Notes: a model not told the origin generated them from the letters alone. A DNA stretch of 64,000 bases from Rhinolophus ferrumequinum (GCF_004115265.2 NC_046305.1:39590187-39654186); one strand, 5' to 3'. Shown: positions 22,250 through 34,765, counted from the first letter of the stretch. Numbers and translations: made by a program.

Positions 22250-23475
22250 GGCAGACCAGAAGGATGTTGAAATCTCTAAGATCAAGCTTTTGCTGAGAGA
22301 CCATGACCCATGACTGAAAATAAGTGAGTACCATAAATATACACTGTGACCGGAGGAGTTTGCCAAAGACGTTAAACACTGATTGAAACCCAGAAGAGTA
22401 CTGAACATGGTGAAGAGGGTCACAGAGGTGAAAAAGGTGTTTCTGTTGGCCTAGGCTTGTAGGGTTTTCAGGTTTGACTGGAATGATCCCTCCCCGGTCA
22501 CCCCCAAGGCGTCCAGTTATAGTTTTTGTTCAGATTTGGGAAAAAGTGTGATTGCTACCTTTTCAGTAAGAGAAATGCGAGCACCCCATCTGCGGGGTAC
22601 AGCGTTTACTTAGAAGGGGGCTGGGGTCTGATCTGACTGAGCATTCATTTGTGGCTTTTAGCCCTTTCTTTGGCATCACATCCAGAGCTCTCAGAGCAAC
22701 TCGTCTCTGCACACATTGCTGCTATAGAGTAAGGTACTGTTTGTCTCCCACAGGAAAAGAGATGTATTCATTTTAGTGGAATCATAATACTGAACAGCTG
22801 GTCATCGCATCTCAGTGTCTCACTTCTCACACACTTCTGCTTTGTCAGCCACGAGTCCCACGGCTAAACACTGTGAAAAGCAGAGGAAACGTGTTACAAA
22901 AGCCATGATGCTGATGAACAAAACATGTACCCTCTGTATATAAGTGAAAACCCCAACAACTCTTTTTACCCTGTACTTTTCCAAAATAAATTCTAAAAAA
23001 TAGTTATGCCACATATTTGAATGATTTATCTCATATTTTCATGGTTATGAAAATATTTCATATTTTCATTAATCTGATTTAGTTCATTATTTCAAAAGGC
23101 ATATATTCTTAGGAAGATCAACTAGAACATGGACATTAAACAAACTATTTAAAATCCACAGATTCATTTAATAATTTCTGGTATTTCCAGGCAGGTCACC
23201 TGACTCTGGGATTGTCACTTCTAGAGCAGGTCTAAAGGCTCTGCTTAGCTGAACTGGTCCCTTGAGCTAACCATAGAGTAGGCTCAGAGATAATCTTTGT
23301 TTAAAGTCAAAACCCCATATGTAAGTCTTCCCACTACTACTTCTGTATCGTCTGTGGATATTGGGATGATAAGACTAACAATACAAACAATAATAATGGA
23401 GCAGCCTTGGAATAATGGTTAATACTAAAAGAACAACAACAGAGTAGCTCTAGCAAGGTGATTTACACACACGGG
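22250..23475. other. No gene seen; unassigned sequence
   Basis: 22,440-22,760 is somewhat GC-richer than its surroundings but has no recognised family or frame. Confidence 0.45.
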
Positions 23476-23479
23476 CTCT

Positions 23480-23850
23480 GGGTTGTATTGTCTAGGCGTA
23501 GTGTACTGGTTCCAACACTCTTTGACTACGAGCCTAGGCAAGTTACCTACCATCTCTATTCCTCTGTGTCCTTTTTACTTTTATTTCTTAAATAACTCTG
23601 TCCTTCATGTGTAAGAAAAAAGAAGGCATGAGGGATTATAATAATCCTATGTAACAGGGATGTACTGTAAGGATTAAAAGAAGGAATACATATTAAGTGC
23701 TTAGAAAATTATCTGGCACATAGTAAGTGTTCAATCCATGTTGCCTATAATCGTTATTTTTTAAAAATGTGTGTATGCGTCTATTTTATTATATTACTAA
23801 ATTATTATTATTATTATCATTATTATTATTATTATTGTTATTACTATTAC
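23480..23850 (+). repeat. MIR SINE ending in (ATT)n
   Basis: 'gcctaggcaagttacctacc', 'gggatgtactgtaaggatta', 'tctggcacatagtaagtgtt' lead into an interrupted (ATT)n tract at 23,795-23,850. That trinucleotide tail is typical for MIR. Confidence 0.85.
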
Positions 23851-23989
23851 CGTAACTTCTTTCTGGCTCATGACAGCCCTATGCGGTAGGTGGTGAATAA
23901 AACTCTGTACTTAACTCTGCTATTAAGAGATGGAGTCAGAATTTGACCCAGACGTGCCCAGCACCAAATTCTGTCAGGTCTGCTATTTA

Positions 23990-24560
23990 GTTTCCTGTTG
24001 CTCTTGTAACAAATTACTACAAACTTAGCAGCTTAAACAACGCAAACCTAATATAGTACAGTAGTGTAGGTCAGAAGTCTGGCCTGGGTCTTAGGGGCTA
24101 GAGGCAAAGTTTGGCAAGGCTGCATTCCTGTCTGTCTCTGGGGAGAATCTATTTCTTTGCTCATTCAGGTTGTTGGCTGAATTCAGCTCCTTGTGGTTGT
24201 CAGACTGAGGTCTCATTTCCTTGCTGGCTGTCAGCTGAGGACTGTTCCCAACTTCTAAAGTCAAACATTCTTTGCCTCATGGCTTCCTTCCTTCATTGTC
24301 AAATCAAGCAATGGAGGGTCAAGTCTCTCTTAGGCCTCAGATGTCTCTTACCTATTCTTCTATCACATTTCTCTGACTGACTCTTCTGCCTTCCTCTTCT
24401 AGTTTTAAAGAGCCCATGTGCTTCCATTGGGCCAACACAGGTAATCCAGGGTAGTCTCCCTACCCTAGGTCCATGAACTTAATTCCATCTCCCAAGTTAA
24501 TATGTTCCAGAGCTGGGGGCATGGACATCTTTTGTGGGCCATTTTTCTGCCTGTCACATC
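23990..24560 (+). repeat. Old interspersed repeat, same family as 5,945-8,020
   Basis: 'gtaacaaattactacaaact', 'ggtcagaagtctggcctggg', 'gggccaacacaggtaatcca', 'ggacatcttttgtgggccat' and 'ctgcctgtcaca' give a nearly end-to-end copy. The family name is not assigned. The 89-codon frame inside is incidental. Confidence 0.6.
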
Positions 24561-24939
24561 AGGGCACCTGTGATTTGTGCTAGGGAGCAGTTGGAGTCAG
24601 AGCATTAAAGCTGCTAATGACAGAAAAAGAGGAGAATGAGCTTCATAAGCAAAAGGGTAAAATTAATCAAATTTTCTAGAAAGCTATTCTAACTGCATAC
24701 TACATATGAGGCCAATGGTGAAAGCAAGAATGTGGGAAAAATAGGTCAGTTTTGTGAGAAACAAAATAAATTACAAATTTATTAAAGTGGTAAAATAGGG
24801 AAAGGTGAAAAAACTAAAAGAAATATTTAAATTTTAATTTGACAGTGTTAAAGACGTTCTTGGTTTAAAAAAAAGGAATTATAAAGAAAAGATTAATAGA
24901 GTTCAGCAAAAAAAAATGTGTATACAAGAAGAATATGTG

Positions 24940-25290
24940 TCAATGCATTAATACCACAAATTTACTAATATCTTACAAATCAATAAGAAGAAAACTCCAG
25001 TAGATATATGGTCAAAAAGAAATTAGTAAACAGGCCATTCATAATTGAAGAAACATCAGTGATCAATAAATACATGCAAACACTTAATTCCTTATGTATA
25101 TTATTCAAGTATCAAATTTAGGCAAAGATAAAAATTTGCCTAAATGAATATTTTCCTAGTGATACAACTTCTAAATGTTTATCTCAAGGAAATAAGCAGA
25201 GATATGCACAAAATATCATGTATAAGAATATTTACCAGAGCATTATTTACTTATAATAGAAAAAAGAATAAAAGAGTACATGTGACTAAA
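24940..25290 (+). repeat. Old L1 or HAL1 fragment
   Basis: 'aatcaataagaagaaaactc', 'agatatatggtcaaaaagaa', 'atgtttatctcaaggaaata' and 'atatttaccagagcattatt' match the ORF2 3' region of old L1/HAL1. Confidence 0.65.
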
Positions 25291-27700
25291 ATTATTCCTT
25301 GTGTTTGCAATCAATAGCTTAGATGATTATTGTTTAATGTTTTTGGTCAGACATGTGAACAATTTTGGTATTGAAAATGAACAAATGAAAACTCTATTCA
25401 AAATGTTTTGAAAATAAAATAAAAATCAAACTGTTGAGATTTTCCTAAGAACAGAGCTTTGAAAAATAATTTGAGAAAGATGTCCTAGGCATAGTGAACC
25501 CAGTAGAAAGCTGCTTTAAAACCTTTTGTAAAAGTTCAAGGTACAAATACAGAACTATGTGGGAAAAAATAAACTAGATAAAGTCTAAAACACAAATGTG
25601 AAACAAGCATATACATACATTTGATTTCATGAAGATTAGGGTGAACATGGAATTCAGAAAGATACTATCATGAATTAGATTTAGTCATTAGTTTTCATTT
25701 AATGATTCAGAATTAACCATAATTTTTCATTTAATGAGTAAGATTTATGGTACTATAAAAGGCTGAAAATATTATTAATTAATATAAAAGGCTTGGTAAA
25801 GAAATATGATCATTCACTCAAAGACAATTCAATATTGGAAATGAAACATGATTACCTTACATCTGGCAGAGATTTATAACACTAAATTGAGAGCAACATT
25901 TAACTATAGGAAGATAATGTAAATTTCACTCAGAGTTCACACTATGAGTAATGAATAATCAGCTGAAAAATAATTGCTATCATAAAGCATTATTCATACA
26001 CTTTACCTCCTAGGACATCTTTGCACAATATTGAATATGATAAGACTTGATCGGAAATGGAGAAATGATCTCTTCCCACTGGCATCTGAAAGGGTCTAAC
26101 AGTCAACAGCAAAGAGACACAAGATCATAAATGATCAGTTAACAATGTATAAGTGATATAAGGTACATAAATTATAATGTGTATGTTTCCCTTCCTTTGG
26201 GATATTTACTTAGAAAGAAGCAGGTTACATTTTTTAGAGAGATTACACATGAAGGTATTTTCCATGTGTAAAAACACAAGTATTTTGATCATTACCATCT
26301 TCCTCTGAAAAACATTTTATTTTCTCCTGTATTCCCCTCCTAAAAATCCACTCATTACAAAAAATTCAAGTCTGCCCAAAAATTGATTTCCAGTAATCTG
26401 CCATTTGGTTACTGCTCACCAGCTACAACATTATATGCTGTGCATGAATCCCCATATCCCATGTTAAATGTACATTTTTCAAGCCTTGAAATGAGAGTTC
26501 TACTGTCTTACAGAGATAATATATTACTGAGAAAAAGAGCAATTGATTAGAAAACTTTTGAAATTTCTTCATTAGTGTTTACTTTTTCCTTGAAGTAGTA
26601 TTCAAGGGAGGTCAAGATCCCTACCTGGATCCACCCTCAGCCAGGTACTGTGTGAAGATGCTTAGGGAAGTCCACTGAACAGAAAAGACAGGTTATCCCT
26701 AAAGTCTAGGCATACAATCTTTTGATTGTTTGGGATCTTCTGAAGAGACATAATAAGAATATTTTAAAATCAGTATTTAATTATAAGCTGGAGAGTTCAT
26801 ATGGAATACCCATGGGAAACCGTTAGGAAGCTCAAGAGACTCTTCAATTAAAACTGTCCTACTGTAAAATTGAGCCTAAGTCTAGAGTCATCATAGAATA
26901 TATATACTACCAAAAGGCCAAAGGGCTAAAATCAAAGAGTGACAATCCACACACATATAAAAATACATTTTTTTTAAACTACATTTAAGCCACAGGATGA
27001 GAAGGAAGAAGAGATGACTGTTTCAGTGACTGAGAAGGTTAATAGATTCCTATTCAATACTCTTTAGCTCCTCCAGTTAAAACATCAGCACCCCTCCCTG
27101 TTTTCTGTAGTGTAGCCATTCATACTCAGCCTGCAAAGACTTCAGGGCTGGGAGATTTGTCACAGGTTCTGCCTATCCCAAAGGGTTAGTTACTGTTAGG
27201 AGACCCCACTAATAACAAAGCATGCTCTCATGAATTCACACTAATAACTAGACAACCAATACAAATTGCAGAATTGGAGAGATTAACGAGAATGCAGAAA
27301 CATACAATAAGCAAATCAGCCCTACCTCATCAAGCAAATGTTCTTTGCTGCACAATAACAACGATAATTGAAGACCGTGCTGGAATGGAGCCTAACGGCC
27401 TAATAAGTACTTGGCTGTGATTCACTTGCCAATCAGAAACTGAGACATGACAAGTTCTAAAGCAGATGATGCCTGATTTGAGCAGAGGCCTTATTGTTTA
27501 TTGATTTCAAATTTGGCTTAGAGGGTTACATTAGAGTGAAAAAAAATCTGAGGGAGGGATCAATCAGCCACTGTGAATTTAACTTAAAAGTTCAAGCATG
27601 CCTTAAATTCATTTTGTTGGTTGCTCTGTAATCAAAATAGTACTTTTAAAAATATATAACCAAAAGGAATGTAAATCCAAGCAATCAAAGTGCTGCAGTG
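25291..27700. other. No gene seen; about 2.4 kb of unassigned sequence
   Basis: AT-rich with no frame of 60 codons and no named repeat. Candidate for conserved non-coding sequence only by exclusion. Confidence 0.5.
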
Positions 27701-27719
27701 TCTCACTCAAGGAATAGGG

Positions 27720-27890
27720 GTCAAGATTTTCTAATACTGGAATCTTACTAGTTGTGTACTTGAGCTAGTTTTTACTAAACTTTAGTCCATTCTGCTGTCA
27801 AACATGAATAATAGTGCCCACCATGTAGGGTTGTTGTGAGGGTTAATCGAGATACGTTGTGGATTTACTCAGTAGCAAATAAAGACTGGA
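27720..27890 (+). repeat. MIR SINE
   Basis: 'cttactagttgtgtacttga', 'atagtgcccaccatgtaggg' and 'ttgttgtgagggttaatcga' are MIR hallmarks. Confidence 0.85.
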
Positions 27891-27899
27891 TGTGTAAGA

Positions 27900-28585
27900 T
27901 CAGCGATACCTCCCAGCATTTCTTCCCATGAGTCTATATGAATGGGAAATTTTAATTTTGGTTGCAAGAGGAAGAAAATGGTGCACAGTGATCAGAGGCA
28001 GAGGAAATCAAGTTGAAAAAACAGAGACTAAATTTTATTGTCCAGCCACTTCAAGTTCTGAAAAAGAGGTGCAAGGCAGAAGATGAGGGATCATTTTGAC
28101 AAAGGATAGTGAGAGACAAAGTGTGCAGCCAGCTACACTGCAGGGGTCAGGGAACAGAGAGTTAGGAAAAACAATGTCCTTCCCATTTCTTTATCACAGT
28201 GGCAGCATCAAGCCAGAGTGTAGAACAGACAAGAAGCATCAGTGAAGTCAGCTATGCCTGGCAGGGAGGCAAACATTTCAAGGATACCACTGATAGTGGT
28301 GGCCATGGTGAGATAGCTCTCTCAAAAGTTTTTTGGGCAATAAATGCCCAAGAGAATACTAACCTAAAAGAATATGATTTCGACTTTTCTTGAGCACATG
28401 AGAAAACACCTCTTAGATATTCTACAGAGTAATGGAAGGGCTTGGCAGGAAAGTGGAGAGGGCTGCTGGATGGAGCTAAAGAATCACTGAGATCTGTAGC
28501 TTCATATATTTTGTAATTGCAGTAAATAGCACATGCATCATTTGAGTTACCTGTCCAACATGTTTTTGGTTTTGGTTTTCACCTC
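27900..28585. other. No gene seen; unassigned sequence
   Basis: A 64-codon plus frame (28,199-28,393) has no recognised motif. Confidence 0.45.
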
Positions 28586-28589
28586 AACT

Positions 28590-28735
28590 AAAGAAAGACA
28601 AGCTCCTGGAGGACAGATGCTTATCTTAAACGTTTCATATTCCCCACATTACCCAGCACTATGCTGGGCACAGTTTAGCTGTTCAATATATTCTTATTGA
28701 CTTCCATAGTGCACAGGCCAAAGGAATTGATCAAT
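28590..28735 (+). repeat. L2 LINE 3' end
   Basis: 'caagctcctggaggacagat', 'cccagcactatgctgggcac' and 'tgttcaatatattcttattg' match the L2 3' terminus. Confidence 0.7.
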
Positions 28736-28739
28736 AAAT

Positions 28740-29385
28740 AAATGAGAGGATACTTTAGAAAAAATTGACAAACAAGACATGAATAAATCACCGAGAACAG
28801 ATGGCATCTAACCAAATGTTTTTAAAGCAGTCAGAGGACACTGGAATTGCTGGCTAAAATGTTTAATGTTTCATTAGAATTGGACACTGCAACAACCCCT
28901 GGCATATTGCCATCTTGTTTTTAAAAGACTTGAAAAGTGACCTTGGAATTGGTTTGCTGCTACAAATTTGAAAATTAGTATATTATATGATGAATATTAG
29001 TAATGAAATAAGCAGCTTTTACTTGTTTTTAGAAAGAAAAAAAATGGGCCAAAAAGTGGAATTAAATTTAACTAAGTGTTATTTATATGCTGAAGAACAG
29101 GGGACGAAAGGGGAACCAACAGAAATAATTTATTCCAACTTTTAGAAAGTCTTGGGAAAATTCCAGGCCAACAAATTCACCAGATGAGAGAAAATGCTTA
29201 CTCATGAAAAGAAATTTGACTTCAATAGAGGAAACAAAGGTAGGAACACATTGTTTTCCTTTATCTATGTAAATGAAAACATTGAAGTATATGAGGGATG
29301 GTGACAGGAAAAAATATTGAATATCTTCATAACTGATTTCAAAGAGAAAGCAAACAATTTCAAAGGTTGAGTGAGCTTTCAGCAA
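28740..29385. other. No gene seen; unassigned sequence
   Basis: A 100-codon minus frame at 29,083-29,385 has no recognisable family. Confidence 0.45.
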
Positions 29386-29389
29386 ATAG

Positions 29390-29900
29390 AGCAGAGAGGG
29401 AAGGACAGTTCAGAGAAAATGTGTGCAGAGGCTTCAGAGACCTAATGCCAGTCTTGTATCAGGGAACAGCCTCGGCTCAGGTGAGCAAGAAATGGTAAGA
29501 GTGCAGTCTGGGCCAGATCATGTAACTCCTTCCTGAGAAGAATGACTGACGCTATCCTTCAGGCAACACGGAAGTACAGCATTTCAAAACTGGAGTTAAC
29601 TTGATTTTCAGAAAATAATTTTGGAAATAGAATATAAAGGGAAGTCAGAAGAGATGAAAACGTAGGCAGAGATTAGCAATAATTAGACGGTAAAAGTGAC
29701 AGGATTTTGATCAGTTTTCAGGTAGTGAGATGAAAAAATCAAAGATAACTTGTGTGTTAGAGCTTGAGCGACTGAGACAGGAGACGAATAAATTATAGGA
29801 AAAGAGTACCTAGGTAGAGCACGCTATAATGAATTTGACATGTCACATTTAATGAAAGATAGAAATGTTCAATTGGCAGAACTATAGATTAAGAAAAAAA
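29390..29900 (+). repeat. Old unassigned repeat fragment
   Basis: 'gggccagatcatgtaactcc', 'gttaacttgattttcag', 'gacaggattttgatcag' and 'gaatttgacatgtcacattt' follow the order of the repeat also seen near 32,300. Confidence 0.45.
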
Positions 29901-30039
29901 TAAGGGTATCGACTTACATGTTAGATAGTTAAAATCTTAAGGATTCCCATTTTATAACACTTATCTAATGACAACATTGAGAATTTCCTTCCCAATCGAT
30001 CATTCCATCACTTTTAAGATGAGATATTGTTATCTCCCC

Positions 30040-30240
30040 ACTGGATTATTTGAATAACCCTTTTACCATTTCCTCTGCTTCCAATCTGTTCACCTTCAGA
30101 ATCATTTGCATTCTGTAGTCAATGTGTTCCAGGACCACTAGTTTCCACTGAGGAAACAGCGTCTACTGTCTCCCTCTGGGACGGTCATGCAAAATATCAG
30201 CAGTTTCTGAAGGCCCTACAGCTTAGAAATCTGCTTACTT
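30040..30240 (+). repeat. L2-like relic
   Basis: 'ataacccttttaccatttcc' and 'caatctgttcaccttcagaa' are faintly L2-like. Confidence 0.35.
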
Positions 30241-30329
30241 GTTCAAATCAGCATTTCTTGAACTTATTTAGTGATGGAACATGCTTTATTTTTTATTTAT
30301 TTTTATTTTCCCACGTGAGATTTTTTAAT

Positions 30330-30470
30330 ACCTAAGAAACTAACTTAGATCATGGCCTTGCTGGCACCTTGATTTTTAATTCCTGGCTACCAGAACTGTG
30401 AGAAAACAAATTTCTGTTGTTTAAACCACAGTCCACTAAATACAGCAATAAAAGTGCCACTTTATTCCTA
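30330..30470 (+). repeat. LTR-end relic, ERVL-MaLR type
   Basis: 'ccagaactgtgagaaaacaa' and 'atttctgttgtttaaaccac' are the closing wording of MaLR-type LTRs. It is an old fragment. Confidence 0.5.
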
Positions 30471-30479
30471 TCACTCTTG

Positions 30480-30640
30480 GATTAAAAGGAAATTTTTCTA
30501 GTTTCCTAGGTCTTACAGAATCAAGGCAAAATGCACAAGTTTTTCACTCAACCCTTCAGAATCTAACACAGATGTACCTTTTAAATTGACTCCCAATCTT
30601 CTTTGAACCTTACCCAGACCTTCCCCTGGGAACATGGCAT
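30480..30640 (+). repeat. L2-like relic
   Basis: 'aaaatgcacaagtttttcac' and 'cttacccagaccttcccctg' fit L2 loosely. Confidence 0.4.
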
Positions 30641-30649
30641 TCTGAGAAG

Positions 30650-32290
30650 CCACTTTTATACAGCTGTTTCTGAATACAAAAGACATTCCAACATGACAAA
30701 CTAAGTGTTTGTGATGTGGGTTATTTTAAAATAAACAAGTTAAAAAAATAAACTTTTAACTATTTTAATTTTGGAAAACATATTTTTATCTCATCCTTAC
30801 CCCAATATCTATAAACGCTACTACTTTATGAGCAACCCAAGGTCAAGAGCGAAATAATATGGAAGCCAGGGATGTGTGAGACAAGAAATGGATTGAAAAA
30901 TGAAATGGTCTTTGAGAATCATCTAGCAGAAAAACCACATGTAATCAGGAGTCATGTCACCACATTTCTTTTTATCAGGAAAAACTATCAATCAATATAA
31001 GCTAAGTGTCTGCTTCTTCTCATGTTAACATATACTTTGTACGGCCTTTCTCTCAGTCTTTGATTTCTTACTTAAAAACATTACTCTAAATGGGAGTAGA
31101 TAGATCAAATAGCCTAATAATGGTACTTTTTGTTATCTATTTATATATATGGAAAATTGTTTTTGGTAAGCTTCCTAATTTGGCCAATGTTATCTCGTCA
31201 AGAATATTTATTTGAAGGGGGAAGATTGATGGAGAAATAAGGCAGAGAGTTGAGTCATTATATGATTACTTATCTCAGCATCAAATTTCACAGAAATACC
31301 TCGATAATATTTCCATTATTTCCCTTAACCATCAATGACACACATACATTTGGTTTTATTTAGTTAAATATTTTTATAACCATGAAAAAGCATCGGGTGT
31401 TAAACTCTTAAATTGCTAACCCAGTATTAGTTTTGTTTTTGTTTTTGTTTTTTTGATGTAAAAAAGTAATGCTCATTGAGTGGTAGGAATGGCGTTATCA
31501 AAGAAGTCAGAATCAGAGATTTGTGTCTCAGCATGACTTACTTATAAAAATAAGCATACACATGTAGCCTAAAGGAATGTTTCAAAACTCCTACCTTAGA
31601 GTCTGGTCTTGGTCTTGCCACATCTAGAACAAACATAAATCCAACTCAGGTAGCCTTGAAAAAAATCATACAATTCTCTACTGAAGTACCTTGAAGAGGT
31701 GGTGAAGTAGCAGAAGCACACAACACTCCAAACGTCCTAATCGGTCCTATTTACCCCTCTAGTTCCTTAAAAACCCTCTTTGCAGGACAGTTGCTACTCC
31801 TTCAATATCTTTTTTCTCTGAACATGAGCCCCTTTCCCTGACTACTTGCCCTAGAGATAAATTCTTTACTTCCTGAACTTATTATATCCCCTTTCTTATG
31901 TAAATCAATCCTACCTTTCCTTTCCTTCAATTCTTCTCTACTGGAGATTCCTTTCCAGTGGGAGACAGCTCTCATTATCAGATCAGCACAAGATCCAGAA
32001 GGTGAGCAGAGAAAACTCAGGCTCTTGTTTTTGCAGACATAACAGGAGAAAACCCAATGAATACCTGTCATGTGATATTTCTGTCACTGTCCCATCTGTT
32101 TTGCCAGAACCATTTTGATGCAAATTAATCGAAGAGCTACAGCATCACAATCGCCATATCAAGATGTCCAGCTTTACATCCTGCTATCCTTAATGTACTT
32201 TGTACTCTAGCCAACTACATTAAAATATTTATTGTGTTACATTTGAGCTGAAGTTCAATTATTGTGGGCTCGGCCGATCCATGGCCACTT
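30650..32290. other. No gene seen; unassigned sequence
   Basis: An 89-codon minus frame (31,802-32,071) shows no motif. No named repeat recognised. Confidence 0.45.
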
Positions 32291-32302
32291 CAGGCTACCA
32301 TG

Positions 32303-32332
32303 TTCGTTCATTCATTCATTCATTCATTCAAC
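32303..32332. repeat. (ATTC)n microsatellite
   Basis: About six tandem units, at the head of the old repeat that follows. Confidence 0.9.
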
Positions 32333-32860
32333 AGCTATCTACTGAGGACTTGTGATCGCCAGAGATCTGAGGAGGGGTGATGTAACCAACAAGACAGACA
32401 TCAGTCTAGCTTTTAGGATATTTTACATTCCATCAAAGGGGAGTGAGGAAATAGAACAAATATATTTAAGTAAACAAATTAACAACAAAATGTCAAATGA
32501 TGCAAAGTGTTAAAAATTAAAATAGGTTTATATGATGGTAGTGAATAAGAAGCTACTTTTGGTGTATGGCCTCTTTGAGACCTGAATGACAGAAAGCAAG
32601 AGTCATGACAAGATCAGGAGAGTAAATCAGGGAAAGAGAAAGTGTGAGCCAGTAGGAGTGAGTTAAGTATGTTTAGGGAACAGAAAGGAGGCTCTAGAAT
32701 GGTGGAAGAAAAGGTATGAGACAAGTCTAGTCTAGGAGGCAAATGACAGGCCATGAAGAGCTTTTTAGGACAGGGTCAGAAATTTGGATTTTATTCCAAG
32801 CATAAGGAGAAGCTACTGAAGAGTTTTGAGCTAGGAATTTCCATAACCTGATTTATATTT
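32333..32860 (+). repeat. Old unassigned repeat, long fragment
   Basis: 'ggccatgaagagctttttag', 'ggattttattccaagcataa' and 'gagaagctactgaagagttt' are the familiar wording of a long mammalian repeat whose name I cannot give from memory. Confidence 0.5.
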
Positions 32861-32864
32861 AAGT

Positions 32865-33000
32865 ACCTTCCTAATACTTTCTTAGATATAGAAATTATAT
32901 CCATTCCTCAAAGCTCAATTCAAGCATTCCACCTCTATCATTAGGCCATTCCTTATAAATCCTGATCAAAATATTTTTCCTTGTTATGAATTCTGCTAGA
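32865..33000 (+). repeat. L2 LINE relic
   Basis: 'cattcctcaaagctcaattc', 'ccattccttataaatcctga' match the L2 3' region. Confidence 0.6.
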
Positions 33001-33009
33001 ATTTTGAGA

Positions 33010-33095
33010 ACAGATAGACCTGAAGGCCAAGTTTTGAAACTAGGGAGCCTTGGGTCCAAATTCCAAATCCACCACTTAAAACTATGTGTCACTTT
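33010..33095 (+). repeat. MIR SINE 5' part, cut by the BFSP1 retrocopy
   Basis: 'ttgggtccaaattccaaatc', 'caccacttaaaactatgtgt' is MIR. It stops where filensin sequence starts, so the retrocopy probably landed at or in this MIR. Confidence 0.6.
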
Positions 33096-34358
33096 GAGGG
33101 CCACGCCGTCCTCCAGCGGCAGCGGGACGCTTTCCAGAGCCTGGGCAAGTTGCCGGGCCCCAAGAACACTGTCGCCCGCCATGTGGAGGGCAACGGTCCT
33201 GGCAGCCCAACGCATCCAGCTGGAGCGCCAGGGTGCAGAGATGGGGCCGCCCTGCAAGGTCAGCTGGCCGACGACCCGGAGGTGCTACCTCTCGTGCAGG
33301 CGCAGAAAGCCGAGCTGCAGTCCAAGACGGCGACCCTGGAACAAGCTATTCAAGACGCCCACGAGTGTTACTACGATGAGATTCAGCTCTCTAATGAACA
33401 TACTGAAACCCTGCTGAAGGAGATTGCAGAGACTGAGAGGAGCCTGGAGAAGTCTTCCTGTGATCGCTGGTTGCCCAGCAAACCCTGAAAAACCAGCTGG
33501 ACCAGTAACATCGGATGATTGAAAATGAAGGCAACAAGTTGAGCTCCGCCTTCATTGAAACTCCTGTCACTCTGGTCACCCAGGCCACGGAGCTTCTCTC
33601 AGCCCTCGACCCAGTGGGAAAGATCTTTCCAGGGCTGTACAGGATATAACAACAGCAAAGTATAGCTAAAGACAAAGCAAATGAAAGCCTGGAAGACGCA
33701 CCACTGAAAGGTCTGGAAGACACAAAGCCGGTGCAGGTGGTAGTTAAAGAAAGTGAATCTAAGCTTGAATCAGAGGGTAAAGAAGCAAGTCCCTCTACCC
33801 CTAGAAGGGCTCCAAAGGACATGCCAGATGGAGGGCAAATAAACAAACCCTTGGAGAAATTCTGCAAGCTGGTCAAGGAGAGAGCAAGAAACCCCAAGGA
33901 GCCCAAACCCCCAGCTGACCTCTACACCAAAGGGCGGTGCAGTGCTGCTCTCCAGGGATGCTAGTTAAGTGGAATCTAGATTTTATCTTGTCCGTCCCTG
34001 CTAGGAACAGCAGCCTGCAAGAGAGAAGCCCTTCCAGGACTTTGGCGTATGAGAAGGTGGAAGTGATGAAATCCATGGAGAAGTTCTCAACTGACAGTAT
34101 TCAGACAAATGAAGAAACTGCTGTAATTGTGGAGACCATGATTGGAAAGAAAAAAGAAAGCAAGAAAAACCTATGAGAGAAGGACTCTCAAAATGTCTAG
34201 GCTCCATGGGAGAAATGTCTCTGGGCCACTGTAGAGGATGTGATTTGATGCTGTAGAACAAAAAATAAAGAGTGAGCGTTCCTGTTTGGATTAGACCATA
34301 GTTGGCCCATCTGAAATTGCCAGTGAAGCCTTAATTAAAATACTGTCTTTGCTTGCAA
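33096..34358 (+). pseudogene. BFSP1: Processed pseudogene of BFSP1 (filensin, lens beaded-filament protein)
   Basis: An intronless, decayed copy of filensin, the intermediate-filament protein that forms beaded filaments with BFSP2 in lens fibre cells. Recognised segments, in order: [20 protein letters not shown] (start of the rod), [30 protein letters not shown] followed by [16 protein letters not shown] (end of the rod), ENEGNKLSSAFIETP (rod end/tail start), [60 protein letters not shown], and the C-terminal [20 protein letters not shown]. Against human filensin (about 665 residues, from memory) the first ~60 residues are missing, as are roughly 130 residues of the rod between the second and third segments and a large part of the tail before the final block. 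Frame changes occur near 33,190, near 33,245 and near 33,465, and in-frame stops follow, so it is not a gene. An A-rich tail follows at 34,359. Confidence 0.93.
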
Positions 34359-34425
34359 AAAATAAAAAAAATAAAAAATAAAAAACAACAACAAAACAAC
34401 AACAACAACAACAACAACAACAAAC
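34359..34425 (+). repeat. A-rich tail of the BFSP1 retrocopy, evolved into (CAA)n
   Basis: The tail begins as A-runs spaced by single T and grades into about ten CAA units. This is a common fate of retrocopy poly(A) tails. Confidence 0.85.
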
Positions 34426-34439
34426 TATATGGCATTTAG

Positions 34440-34545
34440 AAATCTACATAAACTTTGTGAGAAAACAAGTTTCTGTTGTTTAAACCATCCAGTCTGTGGT
34501 GCATTGTTACGGTAGCCCAAGCAAACTCACACAACCTCTATTTAG
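34440..34545 (+). repeat. LTR-end relic, ERVL-MaLR type
   Basis: 'agtttctgttgtttaaacca', 'tccagtctgtggtgcattgt' and 'cccaagcaaactcacaca' match the end of MaLR LTRs. It is an old fragment. Confidence 0.55.
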
Positions 34546-34589
34546 TGTTTCTACAGCTACTTCCCATAACTGACATTTTTGTTCTTATA

Positions 34590-34765
34590 CAGTACAAGGC
34601 ACTGGTCAAAGGGCAATATATACAGTGACCCATCTAATTCCGACACAAACCCTATAACGTAAGCACTGTCATTAGCCCCATTTTAAAGCTAAAGCAAACT
34701 AAGGAACAAAAAGTAACTTGCTCACACAAATGGAAATATGAGGATATAGGTTTGGATTCAGGCTG
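34590..34765 (-). repeat. MIR SINE, reverse orientation
   Basis: 'acaaaccctataacgtaagc', 'cattagccccattttaaagc' and 'agtaacttgctcacacaaat' follow reverse MIR. Confidence 0.75.

Noticed and set aside
21953-22423. 156-codon minus-strand frame
   Set aside because: It overlaps an old repeat, shows no domain, and a frame-shifted rival frame of 80 codons lies on the same strand. No promoter or splice context is visible.
33391-33906. 171-codon minus-strand frame
   Set aside because: It is antisense to the BFSP1 pseudogene, whose sense strand explains the sequence.
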